Shown: positions 55,250-63,331 of the stretch, piece after piece
How the letters are laid out: each line of letters begins with the position of its first letter
Position numbering within the stretch: the stretch's first letter is position 1
Source of the DNA: Brachybacterium sacelli
GTDB taxonomy: Bacteria > Actinomycetota > Actinomycetes > Actinomycetales > Dermabacteraceae
Assembly (NCBI RefSeq): GCF_017876545.1
Contig: NZ_JAGIOD010000001.1
Coordinates: 1,550,001-1,614,000, forward strand
DNA length: 64,000 bases
Direction of reading: 5' to 3'
Translations under genes and position numbers: made by a program
Notes under the pieces: generated by a model
The model's input: the letters and a program-made list of their open reading frames with translations, nothing else
Databases searched by the model: none
Told to the model about the DNA's origin: nothing

Positions 55250-55639
55250 TCAGCGTGCCTGGTCCACGAGGTGGTCACCGTCCATCCCCGTGGTGGTGTT
55301 CACGCCGAGGGTGAGATCCTCGTGCGTCTCGGTGTTCGTGTAGGTCACGTAGACGTGCCCGGCGGCGCCCTCGGCATCGGTGCGCATCCACTGCGTGGGC
55401 GCCTCGTCGTGCTCCGTGATCGCGCTGCGGGCATCGGCCGTGGTGTAGCGCTGCAGGTCGGCGTCGTCGCCGGCACCGAATTCCTGCACGGTGCGGTCCG
55501 CATAGGAGACGGGGCTGATCGTGCTGGTCTCGGAGTCCGAGGGCGCCGGGGTCGCCGGGGCGGCGAGAGCCGCGGGCGCGGACACGGCCCCGGCCAGGCC
55601 GATGGCGGCGATGGCTGCGAGATGGCGGGTGCGGGTCAT
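55250..55639 (-). CDS. Small secreted protein of unknown function
   Basis: A 129-residue protein with a Sec signal peptide (MTRTRHLAAIAAIGLAGAV, AxA cleavage near residue 26 in ALAAPA). The mature part is acidic and Thr/Asp-rich, about 100 residues, without cysteines. No family recognised. A TTGACA-like -35 lies at 55764-55759 on the same strand in the 177-base upstream gap. The gene converges on the flotillin-like gene. Confidence 0.7.
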   Translation of the reverse strand: MTRTRHLAAIAAIGLAGAVSAPAALAAPATPAPSDSETSTISPVSYADRTVQEFGAGDDADLQRYTTADARSAITEHDEAPTQWMRTDAEGAAGHVYVTYTNTETHEDLTLGVNTTTGMDGDHLVDQAR

Positions 55640-55816
55640 GAGTGATCACTCCTTGTTCGGTTCCCCCGGGGGCGTCGCCGCGCACTGCGCGTCACGTCCG
55701 CCACTCTCAAGGGTGGAATAGCTTCCGTTGACCTACTCTTTGCCTTCTCATGACGTGGTGTCAAGGGTGGTCGGCATCTCCCAGTCCAGCACCGGCGTGT
55801 AGGAGAGTCGGGCCCC

Positions 55817-57304
55817 TCAACCGTCCGACCGGGAGAACCTGTTCGTCATCCGATTGCTCGCCGTGAACAGCACCGAGCCCAGTAGGGCATCGGTCGACTC
55901 GCGGATCTGCTCAGCAATTCCGGTGTTCGCCGCGGCCAGCAGAGCCGGGACGTCTCCCGCCGAGTCGACCCCGGCTGCTGAATCATCGGCTGCATGCACC
56001 GCGGCGTGGCCGAGCGTGAGGGTCCTCTGCTGGTAGCGCTCGATGTCGGGGATGATCTCCGCGTAGTGCGCATCGGCCAGCGCCGCGATCAGCCGGGAGG
56101 CCCAATAGAAGCTGTCGGTGCTCACCACCTCGGGGGTGGTGGCGAGGTATCCCGGGGCCTCCTCGACGTTCGTGAACATCGGGATCAGCGTGTTGAACGG
56201 GTTCGAGGCGTAGGCGACCCACTGCAGGGCACGGTGGGACTCGGGCAGGCCCGGCCGGATCTGCAGGATCGCGAGCGCGTTGTGGCGATTGATGCCGATG
56301 GGACGGAAGGCGCGGCGCTCGGTCTCGGTGCCGCGCGGGGAGTAGGGGTCGAACACGGTGCCCTGGTAGTGGGAGCTGAGCACGTCCTTGACGTCCTCGA
56401 TCATCAGCAGGCGCTCGGGCCGGCGGCTCCACGGGAGATCGTCGGAGTCGGGGCTCGCGCCGGGGAGCCCCGCGTCCCAGTCCTCACTGGTGGGGTTCAG
56501 GGTGCGCTGCATGTACCAGGCGCGGGGCGTGTTGTAGACGTGGTCGTGCTCTGAGTGAGAGCCGAAGGCCTCGCGCGGGTTGAACACCGCGGCGTCGTGG
56601 TCGGTGTCGTCGCGCAGGGTGAGGTCCAGGTGGTGCTCGCGCAGGAAGGCGCGCAGGTCGGGGCTCGCGAGATGGTCACGGCCGGGCCCCTCCGCATCCT
56701 CGAGGTCGAAGGAGTCGATGCCCAGCTGGTTCGGCATCGTCACGTAGTGGTCCTCGGGCACGCGCCGCGCGATCCAGTGATGTCCGCCCACGGTCTCGAG
56801 CCACCAGATGTCGCTCTCGTCGCTGAAGGCGATCCCGTTCATCTCGTACGTGCCGTGCTCAGCCAACAGCGCGCCGAGCCGCTGCACGCCCTCACGGGCG
56901 GAGCGGATGTAGGGGAGGACCAGGGTCACGAAGTCCTCCTCGCCGAAACTGCCGGGCTGCTCCCCGTCGCGCTCGACCAGCGGATCCGCGCCGAGCACCC
57001 GCGGGTTGCTCGTGATCGTCTCCGTCGCGCTCATCGCGACGTTCACCGCGTTGATCCCGGCGCAGCCCCAGATCCCCTCGTCCGGAAGGGCGTTGGGGAT
57101 CGAGGTATACCGCAGCGGCTCCTCCGGGAGCTCGATCGTGCGCCGGCCGACCACGGACGTGTACGTGCGCGGCTGGTCCTCCGGGCGCACCACCACGATC
57201 CGCTTCGGGTCGAAGCTCCCGTTCGAGGAGTCCTCAGTGCGGGCGACCAGGGGTGAGCCGTCGGCGCTGGCATGGCGGCCGACGAGGAGGGTGGTGCAGG
57301 GCAT
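55817..57304 (-). CDS. C69-family dipeptidase (PepD-like)
   Basis: A 495-residue Ntn-hydrolase-type dipeptidase. Cys3 in MPCTTLLVG is the expected N-terminal nucleophile after processing, with the C69 features ARTEDSSNGSFDPKR, GCAGINAVNVAMSATE, and DIWWLETVGGHHWIARRVPEDHY. It is cytoplasmic and cleaves dipeptides. The ATG at 57304 gives this N-terminus; upstream in-frame residues are unconserved. A hairpin of 8-base arms precedes it in the leader. Confidence 0.9.
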   Translation of the reverse strand: MPCTTLLVGRHASADGSPLVARTEDSSNGSFDPKRIVVVRPEDQPRTYTSVVGRRTIELPEEPLRYTSIPNALPDEGIWGCAGINAVNVAMSATETITSNPRVLGADPLVERDGEQPGSFGEEDFVTLVLPYIRSAREGVQRLGALLAEHGTYEMNGIAFSDESDIWWLETVGGHHWIARRVPEDHYVTMPNQLGIDSFDLEDAEGPGRDHLASPDLRAFLREHHLDLTLRDDTDHDAAVFNPREAFGSHSEHDHVYNTPRAWYMQRTLNPTSEDWDAGLPGASPDSDDLPWSRRPERLLMIEDVKDVLSSHYQGTVFDPYSPRGTETERRAFRPIGINRHNALAILQIRPGLPESHRALQWVAYASNPFNTLIPMFTNVEEAPGYLATTPEVVSTDSFYWASRLIAALADAHYAEIIPDIERYQQRTLTLGHAAVHAADDSAAGVDSAGDVPALLAAANTGIAEQIRESTDALLGSVLFTASNRMTNRFSRSDG

Positions 57305-57347
57305 GGTGTGAGGGCTCTCCTCAGGAAGCAGTTCAGTGCGACCCGTG

Positions 57348-57369
57348 CGAGGAGGATGCGGCCTCCTCG
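57348..57369 (-). promoter_or_regulatory. Hairpin in the dipeptidase leader
   Basis: CGAGGAGG (57348-57355), 6-base loop, CCTCCTCG (57362-57369): a perfect 8-base stem 44 bases before the dipeptidase start. The sequestered GGAGG could act on translation, or it may be an operator. Pattern only. Confidence 0.35.
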
Positions 57370-57867
57370 TGCAGATGCGTCTCGGCACACCCTACGACCG
57401 GACGGCGAGCCTCCTCACCGTGCGGGGACGATTTCCTCCTCGAAAACACAATGACCGCCTGAATCGCCCTGGTTTCCTCCGCCAGCAGCCACTTCGAGCA
57501 CAAGGGCTCATCGGCGACGGTTGTGCTCAGCTGGGCTAAGGCGGTCTTCGAGAGACTCGTAAGGTCCGGGCACTCGATACACTTGTCGGTTGTAAGCGTT
57601 TCCTTGAAATGGCACGAGCTGCGCGCGGGCGCGGCGTACACGGGGTCAGTGTCGTTTGAAGCAGATGTTCCCCGCGGGCATGCGGCCAGCGTCGTCATGT
57701 GTGGTTCTGTAGGTTTCCAGCATCAGCGCGGCCCGTCGACCTAGGGCCGGAACTCGGAGTTCGCGCACGGGGTACACTGCTCGACGGAACGTCTAGTTTG
57801 ATACGAGAATCTCCCGCCGAGGCAAACTTGAGCTCACTTGCGAGAAGGGTTTGCTTCGCAGGGCGCT

Positions 57868-57894
57868 TAATGCAAACATTTTTGATGTGCATTA
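57868..57894. repeat. Inverted repeat in a 660-base gene-poor gap
   Basis: TAATGCA (57868-57874), 13 bases, TGCATTA (57888-57894). It lies about 75 bases before the membrane-protein start and may be its operator. The gap 57305-57967 is less GC-rich to its right, with no convincing gene; the open frames at 57333-57698 and 57523-57744 have no coding bias. Confidence 0.35.
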
Positions 57895-57967
57895 GCTTTC
57901 CCATGTGCGTGGGGTAACTCGAAGGAGAGCGACCGGTAGGGCGTCACTGCGCCCCGCGACGATTGGA

Positions 57968-59221
57968 ATGATAATGGTGGGGAGTATTTTGATAGCTGGC
58001 GCAATCGTCGCCTTTGCAGCGATTGTGATCGTCAGGAGATGGAGAAGGTCTGCAGAAGCAACTGAGCTGTCTTTGTGGCGCAGGGCGGGATTCGTAAGTT
58101 CTTTCCTGGGTGTACTCGGAGGTGCAGGGATAATCGCCTTGCCGAACGCTACGGAGCGCTCACCGCTGCTCGGCCTTGCCGCCGCGCTGACCTTTATCAT
58201 CGGGATCATGGGGGCGGTCGGTGCATGGCGCGTCGATGCGTTCCTGAGGCGGTGGGGAACTACGACGGTCCGCCAGGCGCTCCCGCGGGCAGCCGCCAGC
58301 CGAGGGAGAGCAGTCAGGGACTCTGCTGTCGTGCTATGGCGGAACGTCACCGCACAGAACTGGTCTGAAGTGCGGCCGGAGGATTTCACCACCAAACGAC
58401 TGGAGGGGTTGCGGGGGTACTTCGGCCTCTACATCGTCCTGTTCCTCACGCTTCTGGCCGTGGCGACTCTCGGGGGTATGACCTCTGTGCTTATGGGAAA
58501 TGATATTTCGAACGCCGCGTTTGCAGCGTCGGTCTCTCTGAATGCTGTGCTGATAGCGTCGCACGCAGTTCTGTCGGCATTGCTAATGATGGCGGTTCTA
58601 TGGCTATTCAGGGCCGTGAGTTTGATCCAGGTATCGCTTTCTCCGGGGCGCGCGCTACGCACCGCAGCGGAGGCGGTGGGATGGGGTACCGCGGGAGGCG
58701 CGTTATTTGGTGCACTGGTCCCTCTGCTAATCACCTTCGAGCCAGTGGCGATCCTGTTTGGGGCCGGATCTGACGGTGGTGCGATCTATGAACCCAATAT
58801 AATTGTAAAACTTTCCGCGATTGGCGCGGTCGGAGGCCTGTTGTTCGGCGCTGCGATGATTCCATCGCTAGTGCTGCCGAGTGCCGAAAATCTGCTCTAT
58901 CGCCGGCTCCTAGGCCCGGTGGTTTATTGCGTGATCATCGGGATCACGTCGTTGAGCATGGCGCCGATCGGCCGGACGGGAAGGGAGCTTCTCGATATGA
59001 ACAGTTCGATCCTGGGCCTCGACGGGGTTCGCTGCGATGCAGCGGCGCCTGGTGGGGTAGATTTGGCGAAGCAATCGGTGGTATTGGAGCTCGTTGACGA
59101 GTGCGGGGGCGAGCTACTGTTGCCGGACACCGCTGTGGTGTGGAGCATTGTCCCACTGGTGCTCGGAATCGCTTTCGTTTTGGTCATCAACGACCTGAGG
59201 AGAAAGCGGGCATCCATGTAG
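57968..59221 (+). CDS. Polytopic membrane protein of unknown function
   Basis: A 417-residue protein with about nine hydrophobic segments: one at residues 2-20, pairs near 50-90, a cytoplasmic-like loop around 100-150, more at 160-300, and a C-terminal helix VVWSIVPLVLGIAFVLVI. A Cys-containing loop (VRCDAAAPGG...VDECGGE) precedes the last helix and may be extracytoplasmic. GC is lower and codon use less biased than in its neighbours, suggesting transfer. The start is unclear: ATG 57968 or 57974, or GTG 57905; GAAGGAGAG lies at 57921. I do not recognise the family. Confidence 0.6.
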   Translation: MIMVGSILIAGAIVAFAAIVIVRRWRRSAEATELSLWRRAGFVSSFLGVLGGAGIIALPNATERSPLLGLAAALTFIIGIMGAVGAWRVDAFLRRWGTTTVRQALPRAAASRGRAVRDSAVVLWRNVTAQNWSEVRPEDFTTKRLEGLRGYFGLYIVLFLTLLAVATLGGMTSVLMGNDISNAAFAASVSLNAVLIASHAVLSALLMMAVLWLFRAVSLIQVSLSPGRALRTAAEAVGWGTAGGALFGALVPLLITFEPVAILFGAGSDGGAIYEPNIIVKLSAIGAVGGLLFGAAMIPSLVLPSAENLLYRRLLGPVVYCVIIGITSLSMAPIGRTGRELLDMNSSILGLDGVRCDAAAPGGVDLAKQSVVLELVDECGGELLLPDTAVVWSIVPLVLGIAFVLVINDLRRKRASM

Positions 59222-59452
59222 GGGACGATTCGGGCCTGCAGTTCCGCCGCCCCCCGGAGTTAAACCTCCGTGACGCCAAACGACCTCGCCAAGTGTTGGG
59301 ACGGGTGGACGGCTACCGGCAGGTGTGGAACGTGGTGTACCATGGCGTCCGCAACGATCGGTCGGACAATTCAAGGGAATCGAAACCGCAGTGCTCCGCA
59401 ATGAGACCGACGAATGCAAGAGGGGTTGCGAGTTCCTTAGCGGCATCTGGGA

Positions 59453-59761
59453 GTGAGCGTGGACCGTGAAATGCTTCTTCGCGCCAGCAGGCTGCGAGCC
59501 TGTATCGATTGCGCCGGCCGGAGACTTGGGAGCACGCCGTCCGAGCGGGCCCAGCAACTGCACGAGGCCGCGGCAGTCCTCGGAGCAGTCGTCCTGTGAG
59601 GCTCTTCGTTGGTCATCGGGCACTTGCGGCTCCTGAGGGAAGTCCACTCGGAGCTCAGCGATGTCATGAGAGGCCGCTGGCCCCCAGCACACTTCACGGG
59701 TCGCCACGCAGAGAAGTGGGAGCACGCGGTTGACGCGATTCTCGGCAAAGACGCGCCGTGA
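59453..59761 (+). pseudogene. Short reading frame interrupted by an in-frame TGA
   Basis: From GTG 59453 a frame with coding-like GC bias gives 48 residues (ASRLRACIDCAGRR...AAAVLGAVVL), a TGA at 59597-59599, then continues in the same frame for 53 codons (HLRLLREVHSELSDVM...HAEKWEHAVDAILG) to a stop at 59761. It is either one gene of 102 codons with a nonsense change or two small genes, the second from TTG 59609. The 231-base stretch before it (59222-59452) shows only a 5-base hairpin at 59255-59270 that could end the membrane-protein gene. No family recognised. Confidence 0.45.
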
Positions 59762-61498
59762 TCAGGGCCGCGGGCGCGATGCTCCCAGCACCCGCCGGAA
59801 CCGATCTCGCAGCAGCGGGTCGACCACGTAGAGGTACGTCCCTCGCATCCCGCGCGTCAGCAGCACTCGGTAGACGTTCGTGACGTACTGCAGCAGATCA
59901 TCGTCAGTCGTGTCGCGGCCGCGCATCCGATTGTTCTGCTTGCCCTTCTTGTCGAAGTAGTTGGCCTTGTCGGCAGCGAGGAGTTCGGTCTCGGGGTCGA
60001 TCCGCAGGTCCCCGCCGATCAGTACTCCGGCATAGTTGAGGTCGTAGCCCTGGACGGTGTGGATAGAGCCGACCTCTTCGAGCGCGGTCTTCGAGGCGAT
60101 CCAGTCCACGTCGGAGACGTTCCAGTTCAGTCGGACGCCGTCGAGCTCGATGTCGTACTCGCCATTCTTCCTCCTGCTGCGCCACTCCCAGGCGTAGCCG
60201 GCAACAAGCCGTGCCAGGCCGAACTCGGCGTCGCGCTCGCGGATGCGCTGATGCATGGCGCCGAGGTCGTCGAACAGCTCCACCTCGTAGTCCTGAAGGT
60301 CGGGCACGTCGGGTGGCGGGTCGTCGGAGATCATTGTGCGAGCGAAATCGAGATACTCCTTGCCGCCCTTCACCCGCATCTGAGTCTCCAACGGATACCA
60401 GCGCTCCAACTGCCTCGTCTCGTCGATGACCCGGTCGAACACCTCGGGTTCGATGTCCGCCGGCCGAACGCTCTGCGCGGTGTCGAGCAGGAGAATCGTG
60501 TGCCGGGAGCGTGCCCGGAGCCAGTCGAGCTGGTTCAGCGAATAGTCGTCGGTACCGAACAGACGTCGGGTGATCTCCCCGAATCTCTTGGTGAGGGTGC
60601 CGTGAGCCTGTGAGGCACGCTGCGTGAGGCGATGCGCCTCATCGACGATCAGCACGTCGAAGTCCTCCTCGGCGTCGGCCACGTCGTACGGGGTCAGCAC
60701 TGCGGCGTCGCGGAGAGCAGGCACCTTACGGAACACCTTGGCGATCGACAGCCGTAGGGACTTCTGTGGGACCACGAGACCGATCCGCAGGCCCTCGAAG
60801 AGCTCCCGGTTCCCCTCGACGAAGAGATCGGAGAACATCGAGTCACCCTCCACCTCGTCCGTGGGATCGAACTCGGCGATGTCCCGCATCAGCTTCATCA
60901 GATAGATGCCCACGATGGTCTTGCCGGTCCCCGGATCGCCCTGGATGACCGCGAGCGAGTTTTCGCTGCGGGGGAGGTCCTCGACGAGTCCCTCCATGAT
61001 GTCCAGCACTGCGATTCCCTGCTCGGTGTTCAACGCCTTGTAGGGCGAGAGCTTGAACAGGTCAGAATTCTCGATCTGAGGGATCGTGCGCTCGAAGTAG
61101 CCCCGAGACCGGAGCTCCTCGAAGATCTCCTTGAAGGTGTCGTTGTACTCGCTGCGCTGGTAGTAGTCCTGGTTGGTGATCCCCTCGTTGCGATTGAGGA
61201 GGTCGAACTTCCCGTCACCGTCGAGCAGCCGGATGAGCAGGGACTCGAGGTCGAGGCACGCGGAGCCGTTGAACCGGTCGTCGATGACGATCCGCACTTC
61301 GCGCAGATGCTGCTTCTGCTGCGACTTCAGGTGCTGGCGCATCCGGCGATCCGCGCTGCCGGTCTCGCCCACGTAGATGTCGTGACCGTCCTCGATCAGG
61401 TACACGACCGGCCAGTTGGAGAAGCGGGGGAGTCTGGTCCTGGTCTCCTCGACAGACTCCGGGGCGAAGCGCAGCTCCTCGATCTCAAAGTCGGTCAT
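59762..61498 (-). CDS. GIY-YIG nuclease-DUF2075 helicase fusion
   Basis: A 578-residue fusion. Residues about 28-105 form a GIY-YIG-like domain (VVYLIEDG then IYVGET, followed by Arg in RRMRQHL and Glu in LESLL). Residues about 155-575 form a DUF2075/Schlafen-like superfamily 1 P-loop helicase: Walker A GDPGTGKT at 187-194, Walker B LIVDEAH at 283-289, then LLLDTAQS, IHTVQGYDL and LTRGMRGTYLYV (motif VI-like). It starts inside the end of the MazG-like gene (14-base overlap), so the two are coupled. A nucleic acid end-processing role is inferred. Confidence 0.88.
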   Translation of the reverse strand: MTDFEIEELRFAPESVEETRTRLPRFSNWPVVYLIEDGHDIYVGETGSADRRMRQHLKSQQKQHLREVRIVIDDRFNGSACLDLESLLIRLLDGDGKFDLLNRNEGITNQDYYQRSEYNDTFKEIFEELRSRGYFERTIPQIENSDLFKLSPYKALNTEQGIAVLDIMEGLVEDLPRSENSLAVIQGDPGTGKTIVGIYLMKLMRDIAEFDPTDEVEGDSMFSDLFVEGNRELFEGLRIGLVVPQKSLRLSIAKVFRKVPALRDAAVLTPYDVADAEEDFDVLIVDEAHRLTQRASQAHGTLTKRFGEITRRLFGTDDYSLNQLDWLRARSRHTILLLDTAQSVRPADIEPEVFDRVIDETRQLERWYPLETQMRVKGGKEYLDFARTMISDDPPPDVPDLQDYEVELFDDLGAMHQRIRERDAEFGLARLVAGYAWEWRSRRKNGEYDIELDGVRLNWNVSDVDWIASKTALEEVGSIHTVQGYDLNYAGVLIGGDLRIDPETELLAADKANYFDKKGKQNNRMRGRDTTDDDLLQYVTNVYRVLLTRGMRGTYLYVVDPLLRDRFRRVLGASRPRP

Positions 61499-61805
61499 AT
61501 TTTGTGCTCCGTCCCTTGGCCTTGTCCACCGGGTACTTCCGTGCTGTGCGCTCGAGCTTCGAGCGGACGATCTGCTCGGGGTCCAGGTCGAGACGGTCCG
61601 CGAGGAGCAAGGCGTAGGTGAGGACGTCGGCGAGCTCATCGGCCACACGTTCGCGATCGCCGTCGGCTCCCCACTGGAAGCACTCGAGCAGCTCACCCGC
61701 CTCGATCGCAACGGACTTGGAGAGGTTCTCCGGAGTGTGGAACTGTTCCCAGTCTCGCTCGGCCATGAAGGCTTGCAGCGTCTCGAGAACAGATTCGCTG
61801 GTCAT
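61485..61805 (-). CDS. MazG-like nucleotide pyrophosphohydrolase
   Basis: A 106-residue all-alpha NTP pyrophosphatase of the MazG-like/dCTPase type. Metal motif EAGE (35-38) with Glu41 and ELAD (57-60) matches the ExxE...ExxD pattern. It would hydrolyse a nucleoside triphosphate, perhaps dCTP or a modified nucleotide, to the monophosphate. It is the first gene of a two-gene operon with the GIY-YIG/DUF2075 helicase. Confidence 0.88.
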   Translation of the reverse strand: MTSESVLETLQAFMAERDWEQFHTPENLSKSVAIEAGELLECFQWGADGDRERVADELADVLTYALLLADRLDLDPEQIVRSKLERTARKYPVDKAKGRSTKYDRL

Positions 61806-61949
61806 GATGTCACCGTAGCAACGAGTTCAGTCGAGCGCGAAGGGGAACCACCTGCAGCACCGGCCCTGGATCGTGCTTAAGGGGCACCAGCCACCGGGGT
61901 CTACGTGGAGTCGAGCGTCGTCTTCGCGGAGTACGCCCGCACGTCGCCC

Positions 61950-62138
61950 TCACCCGCCGATCGAGGTGAGGACGATGATCACGGTGACGAAACTGCTGCC
62001 GCAGCTGGTGTGGTGGGACCTCACGTGCTCGTCGGCGCCGACGACGCGGGCACCCTCGAACCGTTGAGCGCTACTGAGCCCGAGCCGTTCCAGACCACAG
62101 AAGGCGTCTAGGTCAGGGGCTGACAACGTAGCGCTCAT
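61950..62138 (-). pseudogene. ISL3-type transposase remnant (N-terminus)
   Basis: A 62-residue frame starts like actinobacterial ISL3 transposases (SATLSAPDLDAFCGLERLGL) but then loses similarity after about residue 40. There is no DDE domain. The rest of the 463-base gap 61806-62268 shows no gene. It marks an old insertion between the MazG/helicase module and the PTS operon. Recognition is from memory of the family. Confidence 0.5.
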
Positions 62139-62214
62139 TGCGTAACCAGCCGACCTGCATTCTCATCCGCGTAGAGCCGGTTTAACCTGTGCAGAGCCCA
62201 AGTACGCTGAGTCA

Positions 62215-62247
62215 GGGTGCCCTCCTTCGCCCAATAAAAGGGCACCC
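62215..62247 (-). terminator. Terminator after the SIS/PTS operon
   Basis: GGGTGCCC (62215-62222), 17-base loop, GGGCACCC (62240-62247), 22 bases after the stop of the SIS gene on the minus strand. The perfect 8-base stem suits an intrinsic terminator; there is no long U-tract. Confidence 0.65.
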
Positions 62248-62268
62248 CGCATGCCGCGACATGAGGCT

Positions 62269-63318
62269 TCAGCGCTCCTTGCTGGCGAGACGGTCGTGGA
62301 AGGTCGGGTCCTTGGGCGCTGTCGGGTCGTAACCCTTGGCCCACGGGACGAGTGCAGAGATCATCTGTCCCGCGATGGGGAACAGGAAGGTCTCGAACTC
62401 GTCGCGGGGGATGTCCCCAAGGTGGAGATCGGTGTGCGCCGCCTCCCCGGTGCCGATCACCACGACGTCTTCAGTCCACTCCCGCAGCACAGCGGCCATC
62501 GTCTGCATTCGCGGTTCGGTGCCGTCATCCAGCAGGATCACGAAAGAGTCCTCGGTGATGGCGTTGTAGATGCCGTGGATGAACTCGTTGAATTCATAGG
62601 CGGAGACTGGCACCCGCAGTGTTTCCAGAGTCTTCAGAGCCACTTCGAGGGTGTCGCCGTACAAGGAGGCCGGGCCGACAAACCGCAGATCCTTGGTCGT
62701 GGCAAGTCGCGCCGAGTTCTTGCGCACCCACGCCTCGGCCGCTTCGGTGACGCCGTCGAACCGGTCGATGGTCTCCTGCAGTCGCTTCGCGGCATCCGCG
62801 AGCGCCGCCTCATCGAGCGCGCCCCGGGCGCGTCCGATGGCCTGAGCCAGTAGCAGCAAGTTCAGCTTGGTTCCGTAGTAGCCCTTTGTCTTCGCGCCGG
62901 CCTCCTCCTCGCCGACCGCGACAGTGAGAACGTGGTCGGCGAGCGTGTCGATCACGGCGTTCTGGGTGCCGCACATCGTTGCGAGAGTGCAACCGGCATT
63001 CTGAGCGATCTTCAGAGCCTTGAGTGTGGACAGACTGCCGCCGCCCTGCGAGACACCGACGAAAAGAGTTCGCGAGCCATCGCCAAGCATCTCTCTCGTC
63101 ACGGCGAACGGATAGACGGCGTGCACATCTAGGCCACTCGCCCTACGCATCGCGTTCTCCATCTGGGCGGCGCTGTGATAGCTGGTACCGGAACCGGCCA
63201 CGATGATGCGGTCAAAATGTTCGCCCTTCACCGGAGCGAAGAGCGATTCTGCGCCCCTACGAATGTCTTGCAGGCGAGCGGGCGTCTCGCGAATGTATTC
63301 CTCGATGCGATTGTTCAC
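62269..63318 (-). CDS. Two-SIS-domain phosphosugar isomerase/deglycase
   Basis: A 349-residue protein with two SIS domains (about residues 20-160 and 190-340), like the isomerase half of GlmS and the FrlB/AgaS group. First-domain loop GSGTSYHSAA (42-51), then GVSQGGGSLST; second domain FVGPASLYG and YEFNEFIHG. It lacks the glutaminase domain. Next to a mannose-family PTS it should act on the imported sugar phosphate, for example fructosamine 6-phosphate or a glucosamine-type adduct. It is the last gene of the operon, 13 bases after IID. Confidence 0.85.
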   Translation of the reverse strand: MNNRIEEYIRETPARLQDIRRGAESLFAPVKGEHFDRIIVAGSGTSYHSAAQMENAMRRASGLDVHAVYPFAVTREMLGDGSRTLFVGVSQGGGSLSTLKALKIAQNAGCTLATMCGTQNAVIDTLADHVLTVAVGEEEAGAKTKGYYGTKLNLLLLAQAIGRARGALDEAALADAAKRLQETIDRFDGVTEAAEAWVRKNSARLATTKDLRFVGPASLYGDTLEVALKTLETLRVPVSAYEFNEFIHGIYNAITEDSFVILLDDGTEPRMQTMAAVLREWTEDVVVIGTGEAAHTDLHLGDIPRDEFETFLFPIAGQMISALVPWAKGYDPTAPKDPTFHDRLASKER

Positions 63319-63331
63319 GATAATGTTCCTT

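Noticed and set aside
57333..57698. 121-codon frame on the minus strand in the dipeptidase upstream gap
   Set aside because: No coding bias, no good ribosome-binding site and no recognisable motif; it would overlap the leader hairpin.
59597..59599. In-frame TGA read as selenocysteine
   Set aside because: No SECIS-like hairpin or selenoprotein family is apparent; a nonsense change or two small genes is simpler.
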